Source: Rhabditoides inermis
Lineage: Eukaryota; Nematoda; Chromadorea; Rhabditida; Rhabditidae
NCBI GenBank assembly: GCA_963966185.1
Contig: CAWZYM010000435.1
Span: 1-64,000, forward strand
Direction of reading: 5' to 3'
Length of the DNA stretch: 64,000 nucleotides
A program made the position numbers and the translations under genes. The notes below the pieces were generated by a model. The model was not told the origin of the DNA and did no database searches. It was given only the letters and a program-made list of their open reading frames with translations. This document shows, piece after piece, positions 24,931-35,502 of the stretch; within the stretch, counting starts at the first letter, position 1, and each line of letters opens with the position of its first letter.

Positions 24931-26246
24931 GAGAGAGAGAGAAGAGTAAGTACCTTCTAGCAGCGTCACGACACCTCCGTTCCGGTCTGAGAACGCACCA
25001 GCCGCCGTCGCCCACAGTCTGAATAACTAGTGATCACAAACATTCGATGACATAGTGAGTGCTCATGTCTCCCCATATTCACCTGTATATTTCAGATGCA
25101 TCGTCCTTCTCGGTGATTGGAGTGGCGACGAGAACGACTCTCGCTCCACGCGGCATCGTCACCCTCTGCAAAGCGGCCGTGTCGAATTGCCCGCTCTTTG
25201 CCATTCCGACGATGAGAACATCTCCCCCTGAATGCGGCAGTATTTCAGAAGGAGACTCTTCCACTCGGTACTCGGTTAGCTAGCACACACCTCGCAGCTC
25301 CCTACCGACTCGCAGCACGTCGTTCGCCAAAGTCGTATTCGAGATGTAGGTGGTGCACCTCTCTCCCGCCGCCTTCATGTCATCCGTGAGTAGCAGATGC
25401 ACTGCGGCCCTCCGGCGCCCTTGAATGTGTGAGGCTCGGCGCAGCCCCTGAAGCGACAGCACCTGTAGCACCAGCATCTACCGTAATCACTCACATCTGC
25501 GTACGCCGGAACAATCTTCGTCTCATCCACACGTATATCGCCTCGATGTAGCTTGACAAGGGCTGCGGCGATATCCGGCCGCTGTGCCGCCAGCGCAAGT
25601 ATGGCCTGAAATCGAACGTTTTCATTCCGTAACCCATACTACAGTAACCCGGACTGACTTCTTCGTAATCGGGCGGCGACGCGCGAAGCTCGGCCAACTC
25701 CTGTGAAGTGTTGGTTCTCAGTACTGCTTGCATGGACACGGGGGAAATCCTATGGCGTATCCCATAGAAAGTGGCGGCGAGATGGTGTACATCGATCGGA
25801 TATCGCTCGGCGACATCGCCCATTGCAAGATGAGGTAAGAGTAGGCGAAACGGCTGCTGAATGACAATATCCGTCTCGAAGAACTCGACGATCGCGTTCC
25901 TGAAAAGGAACATCATTATATCGTTACGGTTACACAATCACTTTATAATATAACTACAATTCACCTCGGAGGATAAATGTGAGTGGCGGAGTCGACAGTG
26001 TACGACACGCCGTGAGCAGTCGCATGTACAGGTAGCTCTGAATTCTCTATCTCACTCCCTCTTTTCTTCCCACTTTCTGCATCTCTACAAGCAACCCCTC
26101 CATCTGTATTTAAGTAGACTGCTCTACTCACGCTCCGATTCCAAACGAGTGATCGTGCGGGATACTGACTGCCAGAGAGCAGAGTCCCATATCTTGATCT
26201 CCTCTTTTTGAGGTCCATCGCCAAGAGCCGCGATGCACGATGACAA
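24843..26246 (-). CDS. Unrecognised multi-exon gene, 5' end not found
   Basis: Minus-strand exons in order: 26,132-26,246 (LSSCIAALGDGPQKEEIKIW), 25,965-26,037 (LPVHATAHGVSYTVD), 25,659-25,899 (NAIVEFFETDIVIQQPFRLL), 25,495-25,605 (AILALAAQRPDIAAALVKLH), about 25,310-25,462 (LSLQGLRRASHIQGRRRAAV), 25,083-25,279 (GGDVLIVGMAKSGQFDTAA), 24,954-25,018 (LWATAAGAFSDRNGGVV), 24,843-24,871 (AFTLQAVVT, TGA). Phases agree everywhere except the join between the fifth and sixth exons, where the intron would be only about 30 bp and its borders are unclear. Introns are very short (down to 32 bp); the last contains a GA/CT tract. The product is about 320 residues plus a missing N-terminus. I do not recognise it; the segment with VTMPRGARVVLVATP looks like a small alpha/beta domain. 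No signal peptide or membrane segment is visible. Confidence 0.6.
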
Positions 26247-26344
26247 CTGTAATGCAAAAAAAGTCTTGCCCGATCATTGATAAGAGAGGGAGAGGGAGAG
26301 AGAGAGAGAGGGGGGGAGAGACACAGCGATTCATCATTATTTCA

Positions 26345-26540
26345 TTACTTCGTCATGAAGTCTTGAGGGTCAATCAGGCGCGGTTGAGCGGCACGGAGAT
26401 GTGCGAGTGGTGGTGGTGGAAGAAGAGCTGGGGCGCCGGGCACCAGAGCGCCCGGTGCGGGCGGGGGAGGAACGGGAGGGGCGGCGACTCGACGTAGAGC
26501 GGCAGCTGCCGCCGCAGCCAACGGCGCCGGCTGCGCCATT
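26345..26540 (-). CDS. Proline/alanine-rich exon, uncertain
   Basis: A minus-strand frame starts at an ATG near 26,537 (MAQPAPLAAAAAAALRRV), continues through polyproline (APPVPPPPAPGAL) and ends LIDPQDFMTK, TAA. High GC content makes long frames cheap, so coding is uncertain; the non-repetitive C-terminus is the main support. It does not splice in phase to the downstream gene. Confidence 0.3.
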
Positions 26541-26684
26541 CGGCCGACCAAGGGAGAGAGAGGAAGGGGGAATGACACTCCCGAAAACAATCATCCAGCC
26601 GCGAATAGCAAAAAAAAAGTGGGAGAGAGAGATGGAGAGAAATTTGAATATGTGCGACCTGACGCGGTTGTTCGCGGTGTCACT

Positions 26685-26976
26685 TCAATTACTGCACGAG
26701 GGGGAAGACACAGGCTGCGCCATTCTAGCGTTTGCGTGAGCACCTGCAACATAGACGATAAATTCACATTCAAAAAATAAATGCACAAAATCAAGTAGTG
26801 TTGCAAAGTGAGCCCCACCAGTGAACGGATTCGCCTTGTGGCAGCAAACATGCTTCACCCAAGTAACCAATCATCCAAATCAAAAGAATCACTCACGTTG
26901 TTGTTCTCGTAGATCCAAGAACTTCGGCTTCTGGTCAAAGGGAACGTAGAAGCAGAGAGTCGAGATGGAGAAACAC
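26685..26976 (-). CDS. Last two exons of an unrecognised gene
   Basis: Exon 26,897-26,976 encodes CFSISTLCFYVPFDQKPKF then LDLREQQ; it splices in phase to 26,685-26,743 encoding AHANARMAQPVSSPSCSN, TGA. The two introns on either side of the first exon are duplicates of each other, and the exon ends share ACGAGAACAACAAC before GTGAGT, so this part of the gene arose by a small tandem duplication. Upstream the sequence runs into a MITE at about 27,141-27,238. Family not recognised. Confidence 0.5.
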
Positions 26977-27110
26977 CTGCAACATAGACGATAAATTCAC
27001 ATTCAAAAAAAATGCATCAAATCAAGTTGTGGTGCAAAGTGAGCCCCACCAGTGAACGGATTCAAAAAGAATCAAAAAATCAAAAAGAATCACTCACGTT
27101 GTTGTTCTCG
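26744..27110. repeat. Tandemly duplicated intron around one exon
   Basis: ACCTGCAACATAGACGATAA and the following sequence through GAGCCCCACCAGTGAACGG occurs at 26,741-26,828 and again at 26,974-27,061. Both copies are followed by GAATCACTCACGTTGTTGTT. Read on the minus strand these are two adjacent introns with the same branch, tract and acceptor. Confidence 0.85.
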
Positions 27111-27140
27111 TAAAACAGGAAAGAGCCACTCACGTTGTTT

Positions 27141-27238
27141 TTCATACTCTTCGATACCGACTTCAAAACGCCTTCGAAACACGACCAAATAGCGTGTTTC
27201 GAAGGCGTTTCGAAGGGGCTGTTTCGAAGAGACTGACC
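27141..27238. mobile_element. MITE of the GGTCAGTCTCTTCGAA family, decayed left end
   Basis: The right terminus TTTCGAAGAGACTGACC is intact; the left is reduced to CTCTTCGATACC. The interior has the family's internal palindrome around CGTGTTTCGAAGGCG. It separates the minus-strand gene below from the + strand gene that starts at 27,280. Confidence 0.7.
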
Positions 27239-27279
27239 ACACCTTTACTTCCCAGGAACTAACCTACTAACAACCGCAG

Positions 27280-28126
27280 TTGTGCCGGCTGCATATACGA
27301 CATCAACGGCACTGTGAAATGTGTGAGTACCGTATACCTAACAGTATCCTACCGTATACCTAACTGTGTATGCACCGTATCCACATTCCTCCACTTAGGA
27401 CGACTGCACTCGCGAGGCGGCGTACCGCCAGGACGAGCTCATGACCCGCCTCAAGGTACGGTTATCTTAGGGTTACTGTACCTGCAGTAGTCTTAGGGTA
27501 CTGTATCTACAGTAGTCTTTTAGGCGGTGAGCGCGGTTGACCCGCACCTTGTGATGCGCGCCGCCGCCACTCACCCGGCCGACACGTTCTGTGAGTTACT
27601 GTAGCTACCGTATGAGTGATTGTGTTACGGTACTTGTACTTACCGTACTTTAGTCCCGTCGGTCGAGACGCCGGTGATGCGCACTGTGCGCGCGGTGAGC
27701 AGCGAGGTGCTCGTGCAAGTCGAGAGGTACGGTACTTGGCTTTTCGGGTTACGGTACTTTGAATTCTCAGGCCGCCGCGCCGTCACGAGTGCCACTTCAC
27801 GGGCATGCCGCAGCACCGCGCCGCCGCCGATCCCAACTGTCTGGTGACTCGCGAGGAGGTACGGTAGAGGGTACGGTAGATTGAATTTGGGTTACGGTAA
27901 ATATACGATACGTTCAGGTTGAGGCGGCGATGGCGCGTTTTGAGGACGGCCGCGAGAAGCTGCCCGTCTGGCACAAGGAGGAGCAGAAAGGAGCGGGAGT
28001 GAGGGAGACGGAGGTGGGAGAGGGAGGGAGAGAGAGAGGGAGGGCGAGAGAGAGAGAGAGACGAGAGAGGGGGCGAGAGAGAGAGAGAGCGAGAGAGGAG
28101 AGAGAGAGAGACGATAAAGACGATAA

Positions 28127-28173
<47 letters not shown>

Positions 28174-28211
28174 GAGAGACGAGAGAGAGAGAGGGGGGAG
28201 AGAGACGAGAG

Positions 28212-28263
<52 letters not shown>

Positions 28264-28925
28264 AAAAGAGATCCCTTTCAGTACGACCGCTCCAAGGTGC
28301 AGACCGAGTGGAACGAGTACCACAGGGCCAAGGAGATGGTGGGAGAGGGATAGCGGGATAGATAGATAGATAGATAGATAAGGTGATAGTGATATTGATA
28401 GCGAGTGTGATAGCGGGCGGGTCGAAGGAGTGCTTGCAGGAGGCGGCTGGTCGCAAGCCGGGCGCAGTCGCTCCCAAGACTCTCACCCACGCGCACCGCA
28501 GCGAGAGTGTGGAGAGGAGGAGGGTGGGTCGGCAACTTTTTTCGTGTCTATTTCGCCTAGTCGCAGTTATGACGCTTTCTGAGAGTCGTGTTTGTTTCGG
28601 CTACGTTGACTGTTCTGGCACTTATTTGTTTCGAGTCTGTAAGTGACCATGTATTAGTCGGATCGGGATGTACAGATGTGAAGTGCATAGTGGCATGAGG
28701 ACATCTGATCTGACAGGTTTTGACAGACAGATGATGTGGTGACAGACAAAAGATGACAGACAGAAGACGTGACGACAGACCGATGTCGGTCAGATGATGT
28801 GAAGTCAGATGACGGACATTTAGGTGACGTTCGCGGCTGACGGCGGGGCTCGCGTGGCTCGCTCTCTTTCCGCCACCCAGCAGTGCGGTGTGCAGATGGA
28901 GGAGGGAGACGAGAAGGATGTGGGT

Positions 28926-28959
<34 letters not shown>

Positions 28960-29221
28960 CCTCTCTCTCCCTCTCTCTCCCTCTCTCCCACTCTCTCTCT
29001 CTCTCCCTCCCTCTCTCTCCCTCTCTCTCATCCCTCGATCTCAGGTGTGCCGCCCATTCTACGGCTCCAACGAGCTCGATAATTACAGAAGATCCACGAC
29101 CGCCCACCAGCTGCAACAACGCTATCAAGTTCACCCTCCGCGCGCAGAAGGTGGGTCAGAGAAAGGGGAGAGAGAGAGCGAGGGGGGGGAGAAAGAGAGA
29201 GGGAGGGAGAGAGGGGGAGAG

Positions 29222-29266
<45 letters not shown>

Positions 29267-30204
29267 AAGCGACTCGCTTCAGGCTCTCCGCCACCTCAAG
29301 TTCTCTGCTGGCGCCACGTTCCCGCAGGCTGACGACTACATTGTGAGTTCAGCCGAGTGATCAGCTGATCATCATCTCTGTTCAGCTGATCACTGGCGAG
29401 ATGTTCAAGCAGCTCAAGCAGTTCAACACTCACGTCCGCCACCAGACCAAGAACGCCACCGAGGTCGATATCGATTGATTAGCGATCAATCATTCGATAA
29501 TTACAGAAGATCCACGACCGCCCGACGGCCGATGCGTACGGCATTCGCTTTGAGGTGCGACAGCTTAGATATACGGTAGATACATTATGCTTCAGACGAC
29601 GACGACTTCTGTGCCGCAGAAGTACCCGCAGCGAATCGCGCCGCACCGAGGGAGAGGGAGAGGGAGAGGGAGAGGGAGAGGGAGAGGGAGAGGGAGAGGG
29701 AGAGGGAGAGGGAGAGGGAGAGGGAGAGGGAGAGGGAGAGGGAGAGGGAGAGGGAGAGGGAGAGGGAGAGGGAGAGGGAGAGGGAGAGGGAGAGGAGAGG
29801 GAGAGGGAGAGGGAGAGGGAGAGGGAGAGGGAGAGGGAGAGGGAGGGGGAGGGAGAGGGAGAGGGAGAGGGAGAGGGAGAGGGAGAGGGAGAGGGAGAGG
29901 GAGAGGGAGAGGGAGAGGGAGAGGGAGAGGGAGAGGGAGAGGGAGAGGGAGAGGGAGAGGGAGAGGGAGAGGGAGAGGGAGAGGAGAGGGAGAGGGAGAG
30001 GGAGAGGGAGAGGGAGAGGGAGAGGGAGAGGGAGAGGGAGAGGGAGAGGGAGAGGGAGAGGGAGAGGGAGAGGGAGAGGGAGAGGGAGAGGGAGAGGGAG
30101 AGGGAGAGGGAGAGGGAGAGGGAGAGGGAGAGGGAGTGGTTCTGCGTCGGGTGCGCGCGACTCGGGACGCGGCTGACAGGGTCATCTACCAGTTCAAGTA
30201 CTAG
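27280..30204 (+). CDS. Unrecognised gene H with a frame break and a repeat-expanded last exon
   Basis: Exons: 27,280-27,322 ([14 protein letters not shown]), 27,399-27,455, 27,524-27,590 ([12 protein letters not shown]), 27,654-27,726, 27,771-27,858, 27,918-27,998, 28,282-28,338 ([19 protein letters not shown]), about 28,412-28,523 ([14 protein letters not shown]), 28,824-28,919, 29,045-29,150, 29,283-29,342, 29,386-29,463, 29,507-29,554 and 29,620-30,204. The start exon is missing; a MITE lies just upstream. Exon 29,045-29,150 is 25 nt longer than its paralogue at 42,767-42,847 because about 31 nt copied from the downstream intron/exon border (29,497-29,525) sits in its middle; this shifts the frame. 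The last exon contains a long (GGGAGA)n array yet stays open to the conserved C-terminus [17 protein letters not shown]. The CxxC pair in the first exon (CAGC, CDDC) could bind zinc. The family is not recognised. The 3' half is a segmental duplicate of 42.5-43.6 kb. Confidence 0.65.
29648..30136 (+). repeat. (GGGAGA)n hexanucleotide array, about 81 units
   Basis: Nearly pure GGGAGA with a few indels (about 29,792, 29,845 and 29,983). It replaces the segment that in the paralogue holds the end of one exon (PQFDGAR), an 61-bp GA-rich intron and the next exon start. The unit contains no stop in any frame, so the host exon remains open and would encode alternating Arg-Gly and Gly-Glu dipeptides. 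Confidence 0.95.
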
Positions 30205-30459
30205 CACGGCACCCCTCCACTGCCGCCACTCACCCCCTCTAGCAGACACATCGATACAATCACAACTTCCACTCTTCTCACGACTCGATTAGCGTTTACA
30301 CGCATTTTTTTTACAATTGACGTTCGATTGAGTAGTAACAGATAAAGATTCGACTATGCGAAGAAAGTTTGTATTGTAACAATAACAATGCTATTATTCA
30401 TGTAAAGAAGCTTAACATGAATAATTTCAACGGACAACTGCTTGATTTACGGTGTTGTA

Positions 30460-31211
30460 CTAACCGAAAGTCTCATCGTACATCTGGTTGTCACCGCCGC
30501 GTGCCCTGCTATAGCACTCGACGGTGAGTCCGCCGCACGACTCGCGCTCCCACACCCTCACTAGCACGTCGCTGTTGTCGTCGTCCTTGTTCTTGTCTGC
30601 GCACACACGAAGACACGAAGTAAGAGAGCGCGCACACCGACTGCCTCTCAACTCTCTCTCTGTTTCGCGCTATATATGAGCGACAGTAGTCTTCCTTCGA
30701 CACCCTTCGCAGAGTAATCTCTGGGGGATACCTTTACACCTATGAGCGACAGTCACCTCGCGCCTGAACTGTTTCCACGTCAGCTTCTTCCCGTCGGCTG
30801 TCTAAGGATTGTCTTGTCATTCGACAGCAGCGGGGCAAAATGTGCCTGGTGAAACGTGTTCCGATAGTCAGTAGGAAGCTGAACTCACTAAACTCACCAC
30901 ATTGTCCTTGCCGCAGACGTCGCACGGCGAGAGAGTCGCGGGCGCGGGCGAGGAGTGGAAGGAGGTGAAGAAGGGCAGCTGGAAAACGTCTGTCTAAAGT
31001 AGCGGTAACTCTGTTCGATGCCTTTGAAACCTACGAAACGTCTAGAAAACGGGACTATATCTTTGAAGATACTGACCACAATGTTTGTTTTACCTCATTC
31101 AAAGAAGTGTCGTCTGTGAAGCTGTCCAGGCCCAGATCCGAGTCGTCGTTGTTCTGCTTCTGTTCGAGTCGAAGCGCCTCGCAACCGCCACAGTCACAGT
31201 CCTGAGGATCT

Positions 31212-31256
<45 letters not shown>

Positions 31257-31364
31257 AACCTCATCGTGTCCTCGGAAGCACTCACTGCCATCGCTGTCGT
31301 GATCCGAATCATCGGAAACATCCTCGCCACGCATACTCGGATGTTCAGAGTGAGTGAATCGATC
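30460..31364 (-). CDS. F-box-family C-terminal module with acidic exons (gene A)
   Basis: Exons on the minus strand: 31,260-31,364 (SMRGEDVSDDSDHDSDGSE), 31,094-31,201 (DCDCGGCEALRLEQKQNN), 30,898-30,978 (PFFTSFHSSPAPATLSPCDV), 30,757-30,797 and 30,460-30,596 (VLVRVWERESCGGLTVECYS, TAG). The last motif recurs at the C-termini of the F-box genes at 43.9, 53.6 and (weakly) 49.9 kb, and flanking sequence shows this locus is the segmental partner of 43.6-44 kb. The first two exons join in phase; the joins around 30,757-30,797 do not, and a MITE copy (30,995-31,077) lies between exons, so the gene may be damaged or have an unseen exon. No F-box exon was found here. Function unknown; probably part of a substrate-adaptor family. 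Confidence 0.5.
30995..31077. mobile_element. MITE of the GGTCAGTCTCTTCGAA family, diverged
   Basis: Left end TAAAGTAGCGGTAACTCTGT and right end TTTGAAGATACTGACCACA match the family termini with a few changes. It lies in an intron of gene A. Confidence 0.65.
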
Positions 31365-31401
31365 CTAGCTATTGCAGGGAGAGAGAGAGGGAGAGAGAGA
31401 G

Positions 31402-31437
<36 letters not shown>

Positions 31438-31790
31438 GGTCAGCGCAACAAGAACAGCTGACACACACGTGGACAGGGAACGAACATTTCTGATGAGGTG
31501 CTGATGTTGTGAATTCACAATGTGACCTTATGTAGAGGTTTGTCAAGGTGTTCTTGTGAAACTATAAACTTTATATACTCAGTTCATTTTATTTGAACTT
31601 ATTTTATTTGTTTTTGAAAAAAAATATTTGATTTTATGTTATTCCCGCCAAAACACCATTGGATCACCAAAATTCCAATTGTTGTAATGACAGCGCGAAA
31701 ATGATCTGTTTTTGAAATCGTTTTCTGTTTTTTTTTGTTGATTTTATTGGTTTTGTACATAATATACAATTTACATTTCAGGAACAGCTG

Positions 31791-34700
31791 ATGCCGAAAG
31801 GTAACGGAAACGACCTCGAGGGCAGAGATGGGAGAGGAGGAGGAGTAGGAAAAGGCCGCGGTCGCAACAGAAAGGTACACTTTTTAAATTAAAAAAAAAT
31901 CATAACCCGTTTATGCTTTAAACTTGACGCAACTCAGTTTAACTATGCTCTACGATTGTCTTTCTCAAAATCTTTTGTACGTGTGGTTTGTAGTGAAACC
32001 GGGCCTCTATAAATTATATGCACTTTGTAATCTCTGAACATAAATAAAACATGCAAATGCAGAGTTCAGAGATTTATCCGGAATAGTTATAGTTGTACAT
32101 GACATTGCAATCAAAACAATATGAATAGAAGCATTAAGTAGGACCAAGATCTTGGTAGGCTAACGTCGGGGGACGCCGCCACTTACACTCTATTTTTGTT
32201 ATTATATTTATATTATATGATGGACTTTGTAATCTGTGCATTTGCAGTTCACGCGCAAGCGCAACACGAAACGTGCCGAGTACACCGGACCCGTGAGTGC
32301 CTTCCTTTTTTTGTTTCCCACTCCCTCACAACCACGTTTAGTCCCCCTCCGCATCTTTACCCTTACCTTTACCTTTACCTTTACCTTTACCTTGCCACTC
32401 GCTGCAGTACTTCCCGTGGGATGATCTCCCCGTCGAGTTGTTCGTGAAGATTGCGCAGAAGCTGCGCACCAAGGACGTGGAGCAACTGCGCGTCACCTGC
32501 TCCCTGCACAAGGTACCGTATTTCTGTTAGGATGTTCATGTTTGTTAGGTAAGCAGCGCAATTTGGAAAGTACGAAAGCAATCCTTGATCGATGCTTTAG
32601 GCAAGTATTATTGGTCGAAGTGCACATCTCACCGCTAATTTCGCAAGATTCGATCATGGTTACCGTTTTGTGTTATTGTTATTATAAACGATGCGTTTCT
32701 GCTTCAAAAAGGCGGAAAGATCAAAGTATACCAAGGTATATACTGTAGTAAAGGTGGACGTTGGTTTCAGAAGCAGATCGACGCGCACCGTCACGTCCTG
32801 CCGAAGCGCCACTTCCACTCGATCCTCCTCCGCACCAAGCAGGAGAAGGTCAGTGGTCGATGGTCGTGGAGACACTTCCAATGATAATAGTACTCATATC
32901 TATGGTGACTCCTGACATGGTTATCCTACTGCTGAGTACTCAATAGTGATTCCCTCTATTAGACAGACTCGTTTCCGTCGGAAAGTGACAGGAACAGCCC
33001 TAGAAACAACGTTGATGTTCAGCCGATGTGCCGCGAGAAAAAGTTCATTCCAATGTTTCGCTTTTATGACATCGTCAAGAAAAGCATAACCTCACACTTT
33101 GATAATTAAAAAGCCCCAGAAACGTCAGGAAGGTTTGTTTCCGGTTCTTTTTTTCTTCTTAAAACAAGGTTTTTTTAAAAGGGTTGTTTTCGAAGAAAAG
33201 GGTTGTTTCCGGTTCTTTTTTTTACTTTCGGAAACGAGTCTGTCGGTGGGGGAGAGAGACAGAGGCAAGCGGCGGATTTTCTAGTGGCGACTTTATTGTG
33301 ATACTTGGGACTGTCGACCAAGATCTTAATAATAATGTATAATAAAGTTCCTGCCATTTCTCCAGTTCAAATATCCCCACACCATTCGCGCGCCATGGCT
33401 GTTTTTTGGGCCGGTCGCGCGCAAGCAGCGCAATTCGGACTGTACTGAAGCGATCAGTGATCGATGGCCATTAGTCATGATGAAAATCCCATAAAGTATG
33501 TGCGACAGTCTATGTTACGTGCTTGCGCACAAATTGTGCTCCTGGAGGAATGGATAGGACTTTACGCTTATCTGTCGTGACTTCTGACATGTTTATCCAG
33601 TACTTCCTGAGTACTCAATAGTGAATCACTCTACTTGACAGACTTGGGATTTCGGAAGGGTGGCCCTAATGCTTCCATTCAAAGTGTTGCGAATGCCATG
33701 TCATGTACAGCTATGACGATTCCGTTGTGAATCTGTCTACCGGAAATATGATATAGTATTGTTCTGGGAGATAGTTTGGGGCCGTGTACATTTGACTACC
33801 GAAATGAAGATAGTCATTTTCCGTGCGAGACCACACACCGGGCAACCGGTGACAATGATCTCGTACCCCTCCAATTGCAACAAGAAATGATCATGCGCTT
33901 TTGAAAATGTAGCCTGTGAGATCATATTCACCGACTGCCCGGTGTGTGGTCCTGCACGGAAAATGAGTATCTTCATTTCTGTAGTCAAATGCACCAAGGC
34001 CCCAACTATCTCCCCGAACAATACATTAACTCCGATGATACTGTTTACAGGTGGGCATCTACGCGACCACGTGGTCTGACTCGATCGTGCACCGCAACTC
34101 GCGCAAGTCCGACCTCCACAGGCGCGTGGGGCAGTGTTGTTATTATTATTAAAGGATTTATCCGGACAATGTATTATTCCCTGATCTTCAGGATGGGGTC
34201 GGTTACGTTCACTTCAATGAAGACGAGTTTTGAAATTCTGTTTGCGCAGAAAAATTGGTAAAAATACAAAAAAAAATTCACGTTTTTATCATTTCAAAAT
34301 ATGGTTTCGTACACGAGAACAAAAGCGACCCCAACCTGAAGATCAGGCAAAATTACATTGTCCGGATACATCCTTTAATTACATTTTTTATATGCCAAAC
34401 GATTCTCGAACAACGATTTGAGCTTGCTTGATCAATCGAACAACTGATCCATCTGCACTTGAACAGCCTCGCCGTTCTAGGATCTTCTTCCCGGCGGCCA
34501 GTCCGAGCGAGTGGGTGCCGCTGTTATTCGACAGGTTCAGCTGCACTCGGCTCGAATTGGTGAGCAGTGTTGTTGTTGTTGTTGTTGTTGTTTGTTATAA
34601 TTTAATAATAAGTATCAATTGTACTTATAATAATATGTATCAATTGTACTATCAAGGTGGAACACTTGTAGATCGAGGAACGTGTTGTTGTTGTTGTTTA

Positions 34701-35445
34701 CTTTTGTCTGGAAGAGTGTGGCCGCGGACGCTGATGCGACAAGATGGAATAATTTTGCGTCCCGGCGCTACTCTGTGAATAATTGATGTTTTGAGTTATG
34801 ATCACATAACGCGATATCGGATAAATTTTGAATTGAATTGAACTTTTGTCAATTGCAGACCAATGCCCAACCGTCCCTGCTCACCGAGATTCGCGCCGCT
34901 TTCACGCAGCGCCTTGTCCGCCCAGTTGAGCTGCTACTGCAGAACAAGGTGAGCTGGTGTGTGTTTGCCGGAAGGCGCATGGAGGGCGAGGTCAGACTCG
35001 ATTATGTATCAAAAAGCCGCTTTATGATACAAAAAGACACTTTCTGAGGATCTTTCTGAGAGTGCGCGGCCGTTCTGAGATATTTCTGAGGGTCTTTTGC
35101 CAGCAAAAGTTGAGTCTGACCTCTACTTTATCGGATGAATAGTCTGGTGCTTTTCCTCGGCAATCATGCGTTCGTGGCTACGCTTCGGAGGGAGGGAAGA
35201 AAATGACTACCGATTGCGAATAGGCGCGAGCTCGTGTGTATACTTAATTGGTATTATTTTGTTTTGCTACTAACACATTCATCATGCCAGCATTGTATCC
35301 GTTTCCACGTGTTTGTGTGTTTATTGTTTACTAGTTTACTTAAGGGCCCGTTCCCCGCCTTCCTCTGGCAGCAGCTCATTGACACGGTGCGCCCGAAGGC
35401 CCGAAGAAACTTGGTCTAAGGGTGAGCCTTGTCTCCCTGTCTCTG

Positions 35446-35502
<57 letters not shown>

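Noticed and set aside
28000..29300. Glu-Arg and Ser-Leu rich open frames up to 190 codons
   Set aside because: These are (GA)n/(CT)n intron tracts of gene H read in different frames; the true exons are short and flanked by splice sites.
32362..32396. (TTTACC)n stretch that might be taken for telomeric repeat
   Set aside because: Only about five units, not the nematode TTAGGC motif, and located inside a gene B intron.
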